The translations under genes and the position numbers were made by a program. The notes under the pieces were generated by a model. It saw nothing but the letters and a program-made list of their open reading frames with translations. It was not told where the DNA came from and did no database searches. Of a stretch of DNA of 64,000 nt, positions 22,941 through 31,764 are shown in pieces. The stretch is taken from positions 1 to 64,000 of the forward strand of contig SVKU01000012.1 of NCBI GenBank assembly GCA_015068245.1, read 5' to 3'. The stretch is from Oscillospiraceae bacterium (GTDB taxonomy: Bacteria; Bacillota; Clostridia; Oscillospirales; Oscillospiraceae). Each line of letters opens with the position of its first letter. Position 1 is the stretch's first letter.

Positions 22941-25069
22941 TAAAACAGGTTCATCAGGTTGAAAGCAATGATCAGACCGGAGAACACGATGGAAACGGTG
23001 GAGCAGAGCTTGATAAGGATGTTGAGGGAGGGACCGGAGGTATCCTTGAAGGGGTCGCCAACGGTGTCGCCAACAACAGCAGCCTTATGCTGTTCGGAGC
23101 CCTTGCCGCCATGGTTGCCTCTTTCAATGTACTTCTTGGCATTGTCCCATGCGCCGCCGGCGTTGGACATGAATACTGCCATAGCAAAACCGGTAACGGA
23201 AACGCCGCCGAGGAGACCAACAACGCCTTCGCAGCCCAGAACCAGACCGGTAACGATGGGTACGATGACAGCCAGCATAGCGGGGATGACCATTTCGTGC
23301 AGAGCACCCTTGGTGCAGAGGTCGACGCAGGCAGAGTAGTCAGGGTCAGCTTCATAGGTCATGATGCCCTTGATTTCTCTGAACTGACGACGAACTTCAA
23401 CAACGATGGACTGAGCAGCAGTCTGAACAGCGCTCATAGTGAAAGCGGAGAATACGAAGGTCAGCATAGCACCGACGAACATACCTACCAGAACAGTGGG
23501 GCTGGTGAGGTTGAAGTTCAGAACTTCGGTAGTCTTGGTCTGGACAATGTTGACATAGGAGACAAGCAGAGCCAGAGCAGTCAGGGAAGCGGAACCGATA
23601 GCAAAGCCCTTGCCGGTAGCGGCAGTGGTGTTGCCCAGGGAGTCGAGAGCGTCGGTACGTTCACGGACTTCTTCAGGCAGACCGGACATTTCGGCAATAC
23701 CGCCGGCGTTGTCGGCAACGGGGCCGTAAGCGTCGGTAGCCAGAGTGATGCCCAGAGTGGACAGCATGCCGACAGCGGCGATGCCGATGCCGTACAGACC
23801 CTGGTTGAACTCAGCAGTGAACAGACCGGTTTCGTCCAGAATGTTCATGGTGCCGCCTGCAGCAAAGTAGCTGACCAGAACAGCAACAGCAACAACAAGA
23901 ATAGAGGTCAGAGTGGACTTCAGACCCAGGGAGATACCACCGATGATAATGGTAGCAGCACCGGTTTCGGAAGCTTCAGCCAGCTTCTGAGTGGGCTTGT
24001 AGTTGTCGGAGGTGTAGTACTCGGTGAAGTAGCCGATGAGACAGCCACCAAGCAGACCACAGACGATGGAGATGTAAACGCCCAGCCAGTTGCCGGTGGA
24101 ACCGAGAATGAAATAGCACAGGGGGATAGCAACGACAGCAGACAGGATAGCTGCGGTGTAGGTACCGGTTCTCAGACTCTTGAGGAGGCTGAGCTGAGTA
24201 GCGTCTTCCTTAGTCTTGATAAGGAAGCAGCCAATGAGGGAGCAGATAACGCCTGCCACGGCGATAGCCAGAGGCAGCAGCATGCCTTCCCAGCCGTAGC
24301 CGGCGGCAGTGCCGAGAGCGAAAGTAGCAAGAATGGAGCCAACATAGGACTCGTAAAGGTCAGCGCCCATACCGGCAACGTCGCCTACGTTGTCGCCAAC
24401 GTTGTCGGCGATGGTAGCGGGGTTGCGGGGGTCATCTTCGGGGATACCGGCTTCGACCTTACCAACAAGGTCAGCACCTACGTCGGCAGCCTTGGTGTAG
24501 ATACCGCCGCCAACACGGGCAAACAGAGCCATAAAGGAAGCGCCCATGCCGTTCATGACCATGATGTTGGCCAGAGTGTTGGCATCGAACTTGCCGAAGA
24601 GCTTAAGACCAAAGAACCAAAGGGTGATGTCGAGAAGGCCGAGACCAACAACGGTGAAGCCCATAACGGAGCCGGAGGAGAAGGCAACATTGAGGCCTTT
24701 GTTCAGGCTTTCGTGAGCTGCGTTAGCAGTACGGGCGTTGGAGTTGGTAGCGATTCTCATGCCGATGAAGCCGGCCAGCATAGACCAGATACCACCGGTA
24801 AGGAAAGCGAAGGGGGTGATGCGGGACAGCATCTGTCCGCCGGAAGCGAAAGCGATAACGAGAAGAATTACGAATACAACTGCGAATACCTTGGCAACAG
24901 TGGTGTACTGACGCTTCAGATAGGCGTTAGCGCCCTCACGGATAGCAGCGGCGATCTTAACCATCTTTTCGTCGCCTTCAGAGGCTTTCATGACCTTGTT
25001 GCGCTGCAGCAGTGCAAATACGAGAGCAATAGCAGCACCTACAAAGCCGATCCAAAACAGGTTTTCCAA
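22940..25069 (-). CDS. hppA: Membrane-bound ion-pumping pyrophosphatase, K+-dependent type
   Basis: The 709-residue protein has about 16 membrane helices and couples PPi hydrolysis to H+ and/or Na+ export. The substrate site is marked by DVGADLVGKVE (about 198-208) and DNVGDNVGDVAGMGADLYE, and a further acidic site by DAYGPVADNAGGIAEM. GNTTAATGKGFAIGS has Ala where K+-independent enzymes have Lys, which marks the K+-dependent class. Whether the ion is Na+ or H+ cannot be decided here. The start is TTG 25069, with GGAAGGAG 10 bp upstream and no ATG near. Monocistronic. Confidence 0.93.
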   Translation of the reverse strand: MENLFWIGFVGAAIALVFALLQRNKVMKASEGDEKMVKIAAAIREGANAYLKRQYTTVAKVFAVVFVILLVIAFASGGQMLSRITPFAFLTGGIWSMLAGFIGMRIATNSNARTANAAHESLNKGLNVAFSSGSVMGFTVVGLGLLDITLWFFGLKLFGKFDANTLANIMVMNGMGASFMALFARVGGGIYTKAADVGADLVGKVEAGIPEDDPRNPATIADNVGDNVGDVAGMGADLYESYVGSILATFALGTAAGYGWEGMLLPLAIAVAGVICSLIGCFLIKTKEDATQLSLLKSLRTGTYTAAILSAVVAIPLCYFILGSTGNWLGVYISIVCGLLGGCLIGYFTEYYTSDNYKPTQKLAEASETGAATIIIGGISLGLKSTLTSILVVAVAVLVSYFAAGGTMNILDETGLFTAEFNQGLYGIGIAAVGMLSTLGITLATDAYGPVADNAGGIAEMSGLPEEVRERTDALDSLGNTTAATGKGFAIGSASLTALALLVSYVNIVQTKTTEVLNFNLTSPTVLVGMFVGAMLTFVFSAFTMSAVQTAAQSIVVEVRRQFREIKGIMTYEADPDYSACVDLCTKGALHEMVIPAMLAVIVPIVTGLVLGCEGVVGLLGGVSVTGFAMAVFMSNAGGAWDNAKKYIERGNHGGKGSEQHKAAVVGDTVGDPFKDTSGPSLNILIKLCSTVSIVFSGLIIAFNLMNLF

Positions 25070-25121
25070 AGAGGTTACACTCCTTCCAAAAATTATGTGA
25101 TTTCACATTTCACAATTACTT

Positions 25122-25149
25122 ATTTTATCATAACACCACGATTTTGCAA
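25122..25149 (-). promoter_or_regulatory. hppA promoter
   Basis: On the minus strand TTGCAA (25144-25149) and TAAAAT (25122-25127) are 16 bp apart, about 53 bp before the start. A TGTGA-TT-TCACA repeat lies in the leader. Confidence 0.5.
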
Positions 25150-25257
25150 GGGTTTTACAACCCATTTTGCTCACACTTTGTTAAGATTTACGATATGTAT
25201 AAAATATATAAGCAATTTAAACTTTTTTTGTAAAATTTGCAAAGACCATGAATTAAC

Positions 25258-25310
25258 TGTCATTTCGAAAGGCTGGTCAGCAAGCTGACCAACTGAGAAA
25301 TCCCCATCTT
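25258..25310 (+). repeat. TGTCAT palindromic element, ATTTC/GAAAT arms
   Basis: TGTCATTTCGAA opens and GAGAAATCCCCATCTT closes; the inner stem is TGGTCAGC/GCTGACCA. It begins a 290-bp gap (25258-25545) filled with these elements and bounded by AATTAA/TTAATT. Confidence 0.75.
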
Positions 25311-25329
25311 ATTACGCAACAACTACCCC

Positions 25330-25396
25330 TGTCATCCTGAGCGAGCGAATGCGAGTCGAAGGATCTTAAAGATTCTTCGCTGCGCTCAGAATGACA
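25330..25396. repeat. Head-to-head pair of TGTCAT elements
   Basis: 25330-25367 is a plus-strand copy with ATCCT/AGGAT arms (TGTCATCCTGAG to AAGGATCTT). It is followed directly by a minus-strand copy at 25370-25396 with ATTCT/AGAAT arms ending AGAATGACA. Confidence 0.75.
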
Positions 25397-25413
25397 ATTG
25401 ATGGCGCTGTGTA

Positions 25414-25539
25414 ACAAGATGGAGATTTTCCAAATCATAGCTGTCATCCTGAGCCGGCGAAGCCGGCGTGAGGATCCCCATAATAATATCAAACCAATAG
25501 GGGATTTCTCCATCGCCTTTGGCGATGTTCGAAATGACA
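25414..25539. repeat. Further TGTCAT elements
   Basis: A truncated end AAGATGGAGATTTTC at about 25416-25430 is followed by a plus-strand ATCCT/AGGAT copy (25442-25480, inner stem CCGGC-GAA-GCCGG) and a minus-strand ATTTC/GAAAT copy (25500-25539, inner stem ATCGCC-TTT-GGCGAT). The purL stop follows at 25551. Confidence 0.7.
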
Positions 25540-25550
25540 CAACGTGTTAA

Positions 25551-28500
25551 TTATTTAAAATATTCAACACCGGATTCGAAGATGGGTTGATGCTTTTCGC
25601 CGTAGATGTTCTTGCCCACATAAATACCATTGCGTTCGGTGTGACCCATCTTGCCCAGAACACGACCATCGGGAGAGGTGATGCCTTCGATAGCAAGCAT
25701 TGAGCCGTTGGGGTTGTAGTCGATATCCATGGTGGGATTACCGGCAAGGTCGGTGTACTGAGTTGCGATCTGACCACCGGCTATCATGGCGTCAAGGTCA
25801 GCCTGACTTGCCACGAAGCGACCTTCACCGTGGGAAATGGGTACTGTGTGGAGATCACCTACCTGACACTTGGACAGCCAGGGAGACATGGTGGAGCTGA
25901 TTCTGGTGGTAACGCAGCCGGACTGATGGCGGCCGATAAGATTGAAGGTAAGAGTCGGGCAGCCTGTCAGATCGTCACGGATCTCGCCATAGGGGACAAG
26001 ACCCAGCTTGACCAGAGCCTGGAAACCGTTGCAGATACCAAGCATCAGACCGTCACGCTTTTTCAGCAGGTCGTGAACAGCGTCCTTCAAAGCAGCGTTG
26101 CGGAAGAAGGAAGCAATGAACTTGCCGCTGCCGTCGGGCTCGTCACCGCCGGAGAAACCGCCGGGAATGATTATCATCTGGCTGCGGTCGATAGCTTCTT
26201 TCAGCTGAATGACGCTTTCTTCAAGAGTTTTGGGGCTCAGGTTACGGACAACAATGATCTCAGCCTTGCCGCCTGCACGTTCAACAGCCCTTGCGGTATC
26301 GTATTCGCAGTTGGTGCCGGGGAAAACGGGAATTACGGCAAGTGGGGAAGCAATGCCGATTTTGGGAGCGGAAACTGGCTTCTTGTCAGAGGAAATAACG
26401 GGTACATCCGTGATTTTTCCTGCCAAAGTGGGGAATACGGGTTCCAGCTTGGCATCCCAAACAGCCTTCAGCTGGGCGATGGCAACAGCACCGTCGCCAA
26501 GGTCGATGGAGGCTTCTTCAGTGGTGTAGCCAAGTACAACAGCGCCTTCGGGAACCTCTGTACATTCAGCAATTATGCTGCCGCAGGAATCTACAAACAA
26601 AGTATCTCCGTCGACAGATGCCTTGAAGCCGATATCGTTGCCAAGAGACATCTTGAAAATGCCTTCTGCAGCGCAGCCTTCGCCAAGAGCCCAACCGGAA
26701 AGTACCTTACCCTTGCGGACAAGGGCGGTGAAGCCGTCCCACAGAGCAAGAGTTGCATCATAATCGGCGATGTCCTTATTCTCAAACAGGCATACGGGAT
26801 TTCCGGCAGCCTTGAATTCGGGAGAAATGACGTTTTTGGCTTCTTCGGGAGCGATGGCAAAGGAAATGAGAGTGGGAGGTACGTCCATATCCATAAAGGA
26901 ACCGGACATGGAGTCCTTGCCGCCGATGGAAGCGGCTTTCAGACCCAGCTGAGCATCAAGGGCACCCAGCAGAGCCGCAAAGGGTTTACCCCAGCGGGAG
27001 GGGTCGCTGCCCAGTTTTTCGAAGTATTCCTGGAAGGAAAGATAAACATTTTTGGCATCAGCACCGGCAGCCACCAGCTTGGAGATGGAGGAAACAACGG
27101 CCTTTCTTGCGCCGTCGAAGGGGTTCACGGAGCTGACATAGGGGTCGAAACCGAAAGACATGACAGAGCAGGTCTCGGCACCCTCCGCAGGCAGCAGAGC
27201 GGCCATGACCTGAGTTTCGGTGAGCTGAGTTTTGCCGCCAAAGGGCATCAGAACGCTGCCTGCGCCTATGCTGCTGTCGAATCTCTGAATAAGACCGCGC
27301 TGAGAGCAGCTCTTGAGGGAGGACAGAATGTTTTTCAGCTTTTCGGTGGGAGTACTGCCTTCGTAATTCGCAGAATATTTACCCATTTCGGGAACCTTTA
27401 CCTCGGTGTGACGGTCAGCACCGTTGGAGGAAAGGAACTCACGGGACAGACTGACGATGGTCTTGCCGCGCCAGGTCATGGTCATGCGGGCATCGTCGGT
27501 AACGGTGGCAACAACAGTGGCTTCAAGGTTTTCTCTTTCGGCAGCTGCAAAGAATCTTTCTTTATCAGCGGCACGGATAACAACAGCCATACGTTCCTGA
27601 GATTCGGAGATAGCCAGCTCTGTACCGTCCAGACCCTCGTACTTCTTGGGCACAGTATCCAGATCGATGCTCAGACCGTCGGCAAGTTCGCCGATGGCAA
27701 CGGACACACCGCCTGCGCCGAAGTCGTTGCAGCGGCGGATCATACGGGAAACCTCGGGATCACGGAACAGACGCTGGATCTTTCTTTCTTCTGGAGCGTT
27801 GCCTTTCTGAACCTCGGCAGCACAGGTGGAAAGGGAAGCGGTGGTGTGGGTCTTGGAGGAACCGGTGGCACCGCCGCAGCCGTCACGACCGGTCTTGCCG
27901 CCCAGCAGAACGACTATATCACCGGGTTCGGGACGTTCACGGATAACATTCTCGGCGGGAGCTGCACCAACAACTGCGCCCACTTCCATACGCTTTGCAA
28001 CGTAGCCGGGATGGTACAGCTCGTGAACCAGACCGGTGGCCAGACCAAGCTGGTTGCCGTAGGAGGAATAACCTGCGGCAGCGGTGGTGGTGAGCTTTTT
28101 CTGAGGCAGCTTGCCGGGAAGGGTTTCGCTCATGGGAACTGTAGGATCGCCTGCACCGGTAACACGCATTGCCTGATAGACATAGCTTCTGCCGGACAGA
28201 GGATCACGAACAGCACCGCCAATGCAGGTGGCGGCACCGCCAAAAGGCTCGATTTCGGTGGGATGGTTGTGAGTTTCGTTTTTGAACATCAGCAGCCAGT
28301 CCTGTTTTTCGCCGTTAATGGTGGCATTTACATGGACAGAACAGGCGTTGATTTCTTCGCTTTCGTCCAGCATGGGGATAAGTCCGGCTTTTTTCAGAGC
28401 CTTCATGCCCATGGTGGCGATGTTCATAAGGGTAAGAGGACGTTCTTTGGCCTTGTCGCCGTAAACGGTTTCGTTGGATTCGATAAACAGACGGAAAGCC

Positions 28501-29240
28501 TTTTCAACTTCGGCATCTTCAATGACTACGTTGTCGATATGGGTGGCAAAGGTGGTGTGACGGCAGTGGTCGGACCAGTATGTATCCACAAGACGCAGCT
28601 CGGTAACGGTGGGGTCACGGTTTTCGTCGTTTTTGTAGTAGCTCTGCATGAACTTCAGGTCGTTCAGATCCATGGCAAGACCGTAATCTTCCAGCATGGC
28701 GGTAAGACCTGCCTCGTCCATAGCGGTAAAACCTTCAACGGTGGCCACATCGTCGGGTACAGGATATTCGGCGATAAGGGTGTCGGGCTTGTCCATGGAA
28801 GCTTCGCGGCATTCCACGGGGTTGATGAGGTAGTTTCTGATGGCGTCGAAGTCGGCATCGGAGATATCGCCATACAGGCAGTAGATCTTTGCTGCGGCTA
28901 CGGTGGGCTTGTCTCCTCTGGTCATCAGCTGAATGCACTGAGCGCAGGAGTCTGCACGCTGGTCATACTGACCGGGAAGAGCTTCCACTGCAAGTATGCG
29001 GCAGCCGGAAACAGGCAGAGTTTCGTCATAGCAGGTATCGCACTGAGACTCAGAAAACACGGAGCTTCTGGCGGCAAGGTATGTATCATCATCTATGCCC
29101 TGAGCGTCATAGCGGTTAAAGAGCCGCAGACCTGACAGGGAAGATATGCCCAGACTTTCACGCAGCTGACGCAGAACGCCTTCCGCTTCAACCTGAAAAC
29201 CTTCATTTTTTTCTGAAAAACATCTGTAAACCTTATCCAT
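25551..29240 (-). CDS. purL: Phosphoribosylformylglycinamidine synthase, single chain (PurL with glutaminase domain)
   Basis: It converts FGAR to FGAM with glutamine and ATP, the fourth step of purine synthesis. The start is ATG 29240 behind GGAGGA, giving 1229 residues. The synthase part has the ATP-site FKNETHNHPTEIEPFGGAATC (about 320) and GGKTGRDGCGGATG. The C-terminal class I glutaminase from about residue 975 has VFPGTNCEYD, the nucleophile in LGICNGFQ, and HGEGRF. Domain fusion makes separate PurQ and PurS unnecessary; this shape is found in clostridia and proteobacteria. It is the last gene after secA, pgeF and a binding protein, with 38 bp to the preceding stop. Confidence 0.95.
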   Translation of the reverse strand: MDKVYRCFSEKNEGFQVEAEGVLRQLRESLGISSLSGLRLFNRYDAQGIDDDTYLAARSSVFSESQCDTCYDETLPVSGCRILAVEALPGQYDQRADSCAQCIQLMTRGDKPTVAAAKIYCLYGDISDADFDAIRNYLINPVECREASMDKPDTLIAEYPVPDDVATVEGFTAMDEAGLTAMLEDYGLAMDLNDLKFMQSYYKNDENRDPTVTELRLVDTYWSDHCRHTTFATHIDNVVIEDAEVEKAFRLFIESNETVYGDKAKERPLTLMNIATMGMKALKKAGLIPMLDESEEINACSVHVNATINGEKQDWLLMFKNETHNHPTEIEPFGGAATCIGGAVRDPLSGRSYVYQAMRVTGAGDPTVPMSETLPGKLPQKKLTTTAAAGYSSYGNQLGLATGLVHELYHPGYVAKRMEVGAVVGAAPAENVIRERPEPGDIVVLLGGKTGRDGCGGATGSSKTHTTASLSTCAAEVQKGNAPEERKIQRLFRDPEVSRMIRRCNDFGAGGVSVAIGELADGLSIDLDTVPKKYEGLDGTELAISESQERMAVVIRAADKERFFAAAERENLEATVVATVTDDARMTMTWRGKTIVSLSREFLSSNGADRHTEVKVPEMGKYSANYEGSTPTEKLKNILSSLKSCSQRGLIQRFDSSIGAGSVLMPFGGKTQLTETQVMAALLPAEGAETCSVMSFGFDPYVSSVNPFDGARKAVVSSISKLVAAGADAKNVYLSFQEYFEKLGSDPSRWGKPFAALLGALDAQLGLKAASIGGKDSMSGSFMDMDVPPTLISFAIAPEEAKNVISPEFKAAGNPVCLFENKDIADYDATLALWDGFTALVRKGKVLSGWALGEGCAAEGIFKMSLGNDIGFKASVDGDTLFVDSCGSIIAECTEVPEGAVVLGYTTEEASIDLGDGAVAIAQLKAVWDAKLEPVFPTLAGKITDVPVISSDKKPVSAPKIGIASPLAVIPVFPGTNCEYDTARAVERAGGKAEIIVVRNLSPKTLEESVIQLKEAIDRSQMIIIPGGFSGGDEPDGSGKFIASFFRNAALKDAVHDLLKKRDGLMLGICNGFQALVKLGLVPYGEIRDDLTGCPTLTFNLIGRHQSGCVTTRISSTMSPWLSKCQVGDLHTVPISHGEGRFVASQADLDAMIAGGQIATQYTDLAGNPTMDIDYNPNGSMLAIEGITSPDGRVLGKMGHTERNGIYVGKNIYGEKHQPIFESGVEYFK

Positions 29241-29278
29241 ATTGTCCTCCAAAGTTATCAATCAAACCATATTATATA

Positions 29279-30910
29279 TCATTCAAAGTTTATTATCCAG
29301 TCGGAAATACCATAAAAACTGTTGGCTGCTGTGGGGGATAAATTTGTGATAAGTCCACGAGGGGCTATCACAGCCTGGTCTTTAAACAGTACCGGAGCCA
29401 TCAGACCGTGCTCATAGATGAGTATAAACAGGTCAAGTGCAGCACCGCTGTTTTCAAGTGCGCCTTTGATGTAAAGACTGAGATCCTCATATGTCACGGT
29501 GCCGAAATTGAGTTTGCCGTAATAGGTGAGGATAGTAGTCAAATCAAAATCCGGTGTCAGCTTGACTTCCGCAAGGTACATATCATAATCATCTGTGTTC
29601 AAAGCTTTCATATAGTCGTCATAGGTCAGCAGACGAAGAGTAACGGAAAAGCCGTTTTCGTTCATGACTTCGGCTATACGCTCGGCTGAAGCAACCTTAT
29701 ATGGGTTTTCCGAGTTGACAATGAAGTCCACAGTAAGGGGCTGCATGAAAAGGGAGGTTTCAAAGTACATCAGCCCTGTGCTGTCCAGAGTGGTGAAACC
29801 GCCTTCTTCAAAAATCTCTTTTACTCTGGCGGTGTTGAAACCATGCTTTTCGCTCAATGCAGCATCATATAGAATGGATTCCTCCCGGCAGGGCAGCACG
29901 GCTGCTGCGGCGCGACCTTTATATGCATCTTCAACGATGGTTTCACGGTCGATGCAGTAGCAAACCGCACGGCGGGCATATTCGTTGGAAAACACATCGC
30001 TGTCGTAATTGAAGCCAACATACTGAAAAATGTTGGTGCTGTACTGAAACAGCTCATAATCGTTGTGAAAAGTAATGCTGGAAGTGCCGGTAGGATCGAT
30101 TTTAAGCAAGTCTATTCTGGAAGTTTCAAAATCATCACGGAGGGTATCCGAGGTTTCGGCATTATAAAGATAAATCTGATCGAAGGGCAGCCGGCTGCTG
30201 TTTAGCCAGTCGTTGTTCTTCAAAAGGGTAAGACTGTCTCCGCTTCCGCTGAGCTTGTAGGGGCCCGTGCCGGAAGGAACAGCCGTATCGATGCTGCCCT
30301 CAGGGATAATGGGAACGTCAAGAATGAGAGGCAGCTGCTCATAGGGAGACCCCAGCACGATCTGAACAGTATAGTCGTCCAAGGCCGTGATGGTGGCCAC
30401 CGAATGGAATCGTGATGAGTACACCGAGGACTCGGTGTTGGAGGCCATGTTCAGCGAATACACAACGTCTTCGGCAGTCATACTCTGACCGTTGTGGAAC
30501 TTGACACCTGTTCTGATATTGAACGTGTATACAAGCAGATTGTCGCTGACATCATAGCTTGTACACAGTACAGGCCTGGCAGTATACTCCGGAGTAACTT
30601 CAAAAAGCCCCTCATAAATCAGATAAATGATATCCTGATTGAGCCTGTTTTGGGAAGTGATGGGGTTAAAACTGCCATCGGGATCGAAAGCAACGCCAAA
30701 CTGGTGGTTAGAACTTTCGATGGAAGAAACGATTTCTTCCGGTTCGTCGGAGGGTTCTTCCGATTCTTCCGGTGAAGGCTCGGGGCTTTCGGAGGCAGCA
30801 GCTTCACGGGTAGATTCGATAATTGAAGTGATGGCTCCGTTCACCACTGAGCAGGAGCACAGCATAATCATGGCCAAAAAGAGAGCCAGCAGTTTTATAT
30901 ACTTTTTCAT
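29279..30910 (-). CDS. ABC transporter substrate-binding lipoprotein (family 5, peptide/nickel type)
   Basis: The 543 residues start at ATG 30910 behind GGAGGTG and overlap the pgeF stop (ATGA). The signal peptide ends in MLCSC, followed by a Ser/Glu/Pro linker. The family-5 signature appears as DIIYLIYEGLFEVTPEYTARPVLCTSYDVS, and VKFHNGQSMTAEDVVYSLNMA at about 130-150 is typical. There are no permease or ATPase genes nearby. Lying between pgeF and purL, two purine-related genes, it might bind a nucleoside or peptide, but this is speculative. Confidence 0.85.
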   Translation of the reverse strand: MKKYIKLLALFLAMIMLCSCSVVNGAITSIIESTREAAASESPEPSPEESEEPSDEPEEIVSSIESSNHQFGVAFDPDGSFNPITSQNRLNQDIIYLIYEGLFEVTPEYTARPVLCTSYDVSDNLLVYTFNIRTGVKFHNGQSMTAEDVVYSLNMASNTESSVYSSRFHSVATITALDDYTVQIVLGSPYEQLPLILDVPIIPEGSIDTAVPSGTGPYKLSGSGDSLTLLKNNDWLNSSRLPFDQIYLYNAETSDTLRDDFETSRIDLLKIDPTGTSSITFHNDYELFQYSTNIFQYVGFNYDSDVFSNEYARRAVCYCIDRETIVEDAYKGRAAAAVLPCREESILYDAALSEKHGFNTARVKEIFEEGGFTTLDSTGLMYFETSLFMQPLTVDFIVNSENPYKVASAERIAEVMNENGFSVTLRLLTYDDYMKALNTDDYDMYLAEVKLTPDFDLTTILTYYGKLNFGTVTYEDLSLYIKGALENSGAALDLFILIYEHGLMAPVLFKDQAVIAPRGLITNLSPTAANSFYGISDWIINFE

Positions 30911-31710
30911 TTATCCACCTCCGGTATCATAATAACAGAGGCAAGAGACCCACGTTTCTCTCCCATTTTCCTGTGGGAAAAGTACCGATCGGTATCGCAG
31001 GCGGTGCATTGGTCAGTTATATGAATGTTGGTCACACCCTCACGGCGCAAAAACTCAGCATTGATGCCTTTGATATCAACGTGATACTTATCTTTGGACT
31101 GGGTGATGAAGCGTTCCGCACCGGAACCGAGACCTTTTTCCATGGCATCGGGGACATCGCTGTCGGTTTCAAAACAACATTTGCTGATGCAAGGGCCAAT
31201 AGCGGCTATGATATTCTCGCTTTTGCAGCCGTATTCCCGAACCATTTCTCTGACAGCCTTTCCGGCGATTCCCAGAGCAGTGCCGCGCCAGCCGGCATGA
31301 ACGGCTGCAGCTGCTTTGCGGACAGGGTCAAACAGCAGCACCGGGCAGCAATCCGCAGTCAGTATCATCAGCGGAATACCGGGTTTGTCGGTCATAAGTC
31401 CGTCGCTCTCGTAATCAAGCTCGCTGCGGGAAGCCTTGCCGAAATCGGATTCGTCTGCTATGTGGATAGTATCGCCGTGAACCTGACGGGAGGATACCAG
31501 CCTTTCCATGGGATAACCCACGGCTTCGGCAAACAGCCGATGGTTTTCCAAAACTCTGTCATGGTCGTCTCCACGGGTGTAGCTCAGGTTCATACTGCCA
31601 ATGTACCCGTCGGAAACTCCGCCATGCCTTGTTGAAAAACCATGTACGGCACAGACAGCATCGCAGGCCAGATATTGAACTCCGTTTTTGGTTATTGTAG
31701 TAAAGGACAT
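30907..31710 (-). CDS. pgeF: Purine nucleoside phosphorylase YfiH/LACC1 family
   Basis: The 267 residues have the family zinc-site motifs: SSRQVHGD (about 73-80), LTADCCPVLLFDP (about 117-129) and AVHAGWRGT (about 136-144). Once called multicopper polyphenol oxidase, the family is now known to phosphorolyse adenosine and inosine and deaminate adenosine. ATG 31710 sits 3 bp after GGAGGGG. It follows secA by 54 bp, a gap that holds a short GGGCGGATA/TATCCGCCC hairpin at 31734-31753. Confidence 0.92.
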   Translation of the reverse strand: MSFTTITKNGVQYLACDAVCAVHGFSTRHGGVSDGYIGSMNLSYTRGDDHDRVLENHRLFAEAVGYPMERLVSSRQVHGDTIHIADESDFGKASRSELDYESDGLMTDKPGIPLMILTADCCPVLLFDPVRKAAAAVHAGWRGTALGIAGKAVREMVREYGCKSENIIAAIGPCISKCCFETDSDVPDAMEKGLGSGAERFITQSKDKYHVDIKGINAEFLRREGVTNIHITDQCTACDTDRYFSHRKMGEKRGSLASVIMIPEVDK

Positions 31711-31764
31711 AAGCCCCTCCGAGATTAGGTGTAGGGGCGGATATTATCCGCCCGAAGAATTAAA

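Noticed and set aside
23087-25288. 733-codon open frame opposite hppA
   Set aside because: Antisense shadow of a Gly/Ala-rich membrane protein; the composition is implausible and it runs into the repeat region.
25277-25540. Small frame encoding a CHSERSEESL-type peptide
   Set aside because: This is a translation of the TGTCAT palindromes, a common false gene in repeat-rich genomes.
25830-29135. 1101-codon open frame on the strand opposite purL
   Set aside because: It is an antisense shadow. It has no ribosome site or recognisable motif, while the minus-strand frame is a full PurL.
29241-29278. Purine riboswitch before purL
   Set aside because: Only 38 bp separate purL from the preceding gene, too short for a riboswitch. 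No aptamer was seen before secA either.
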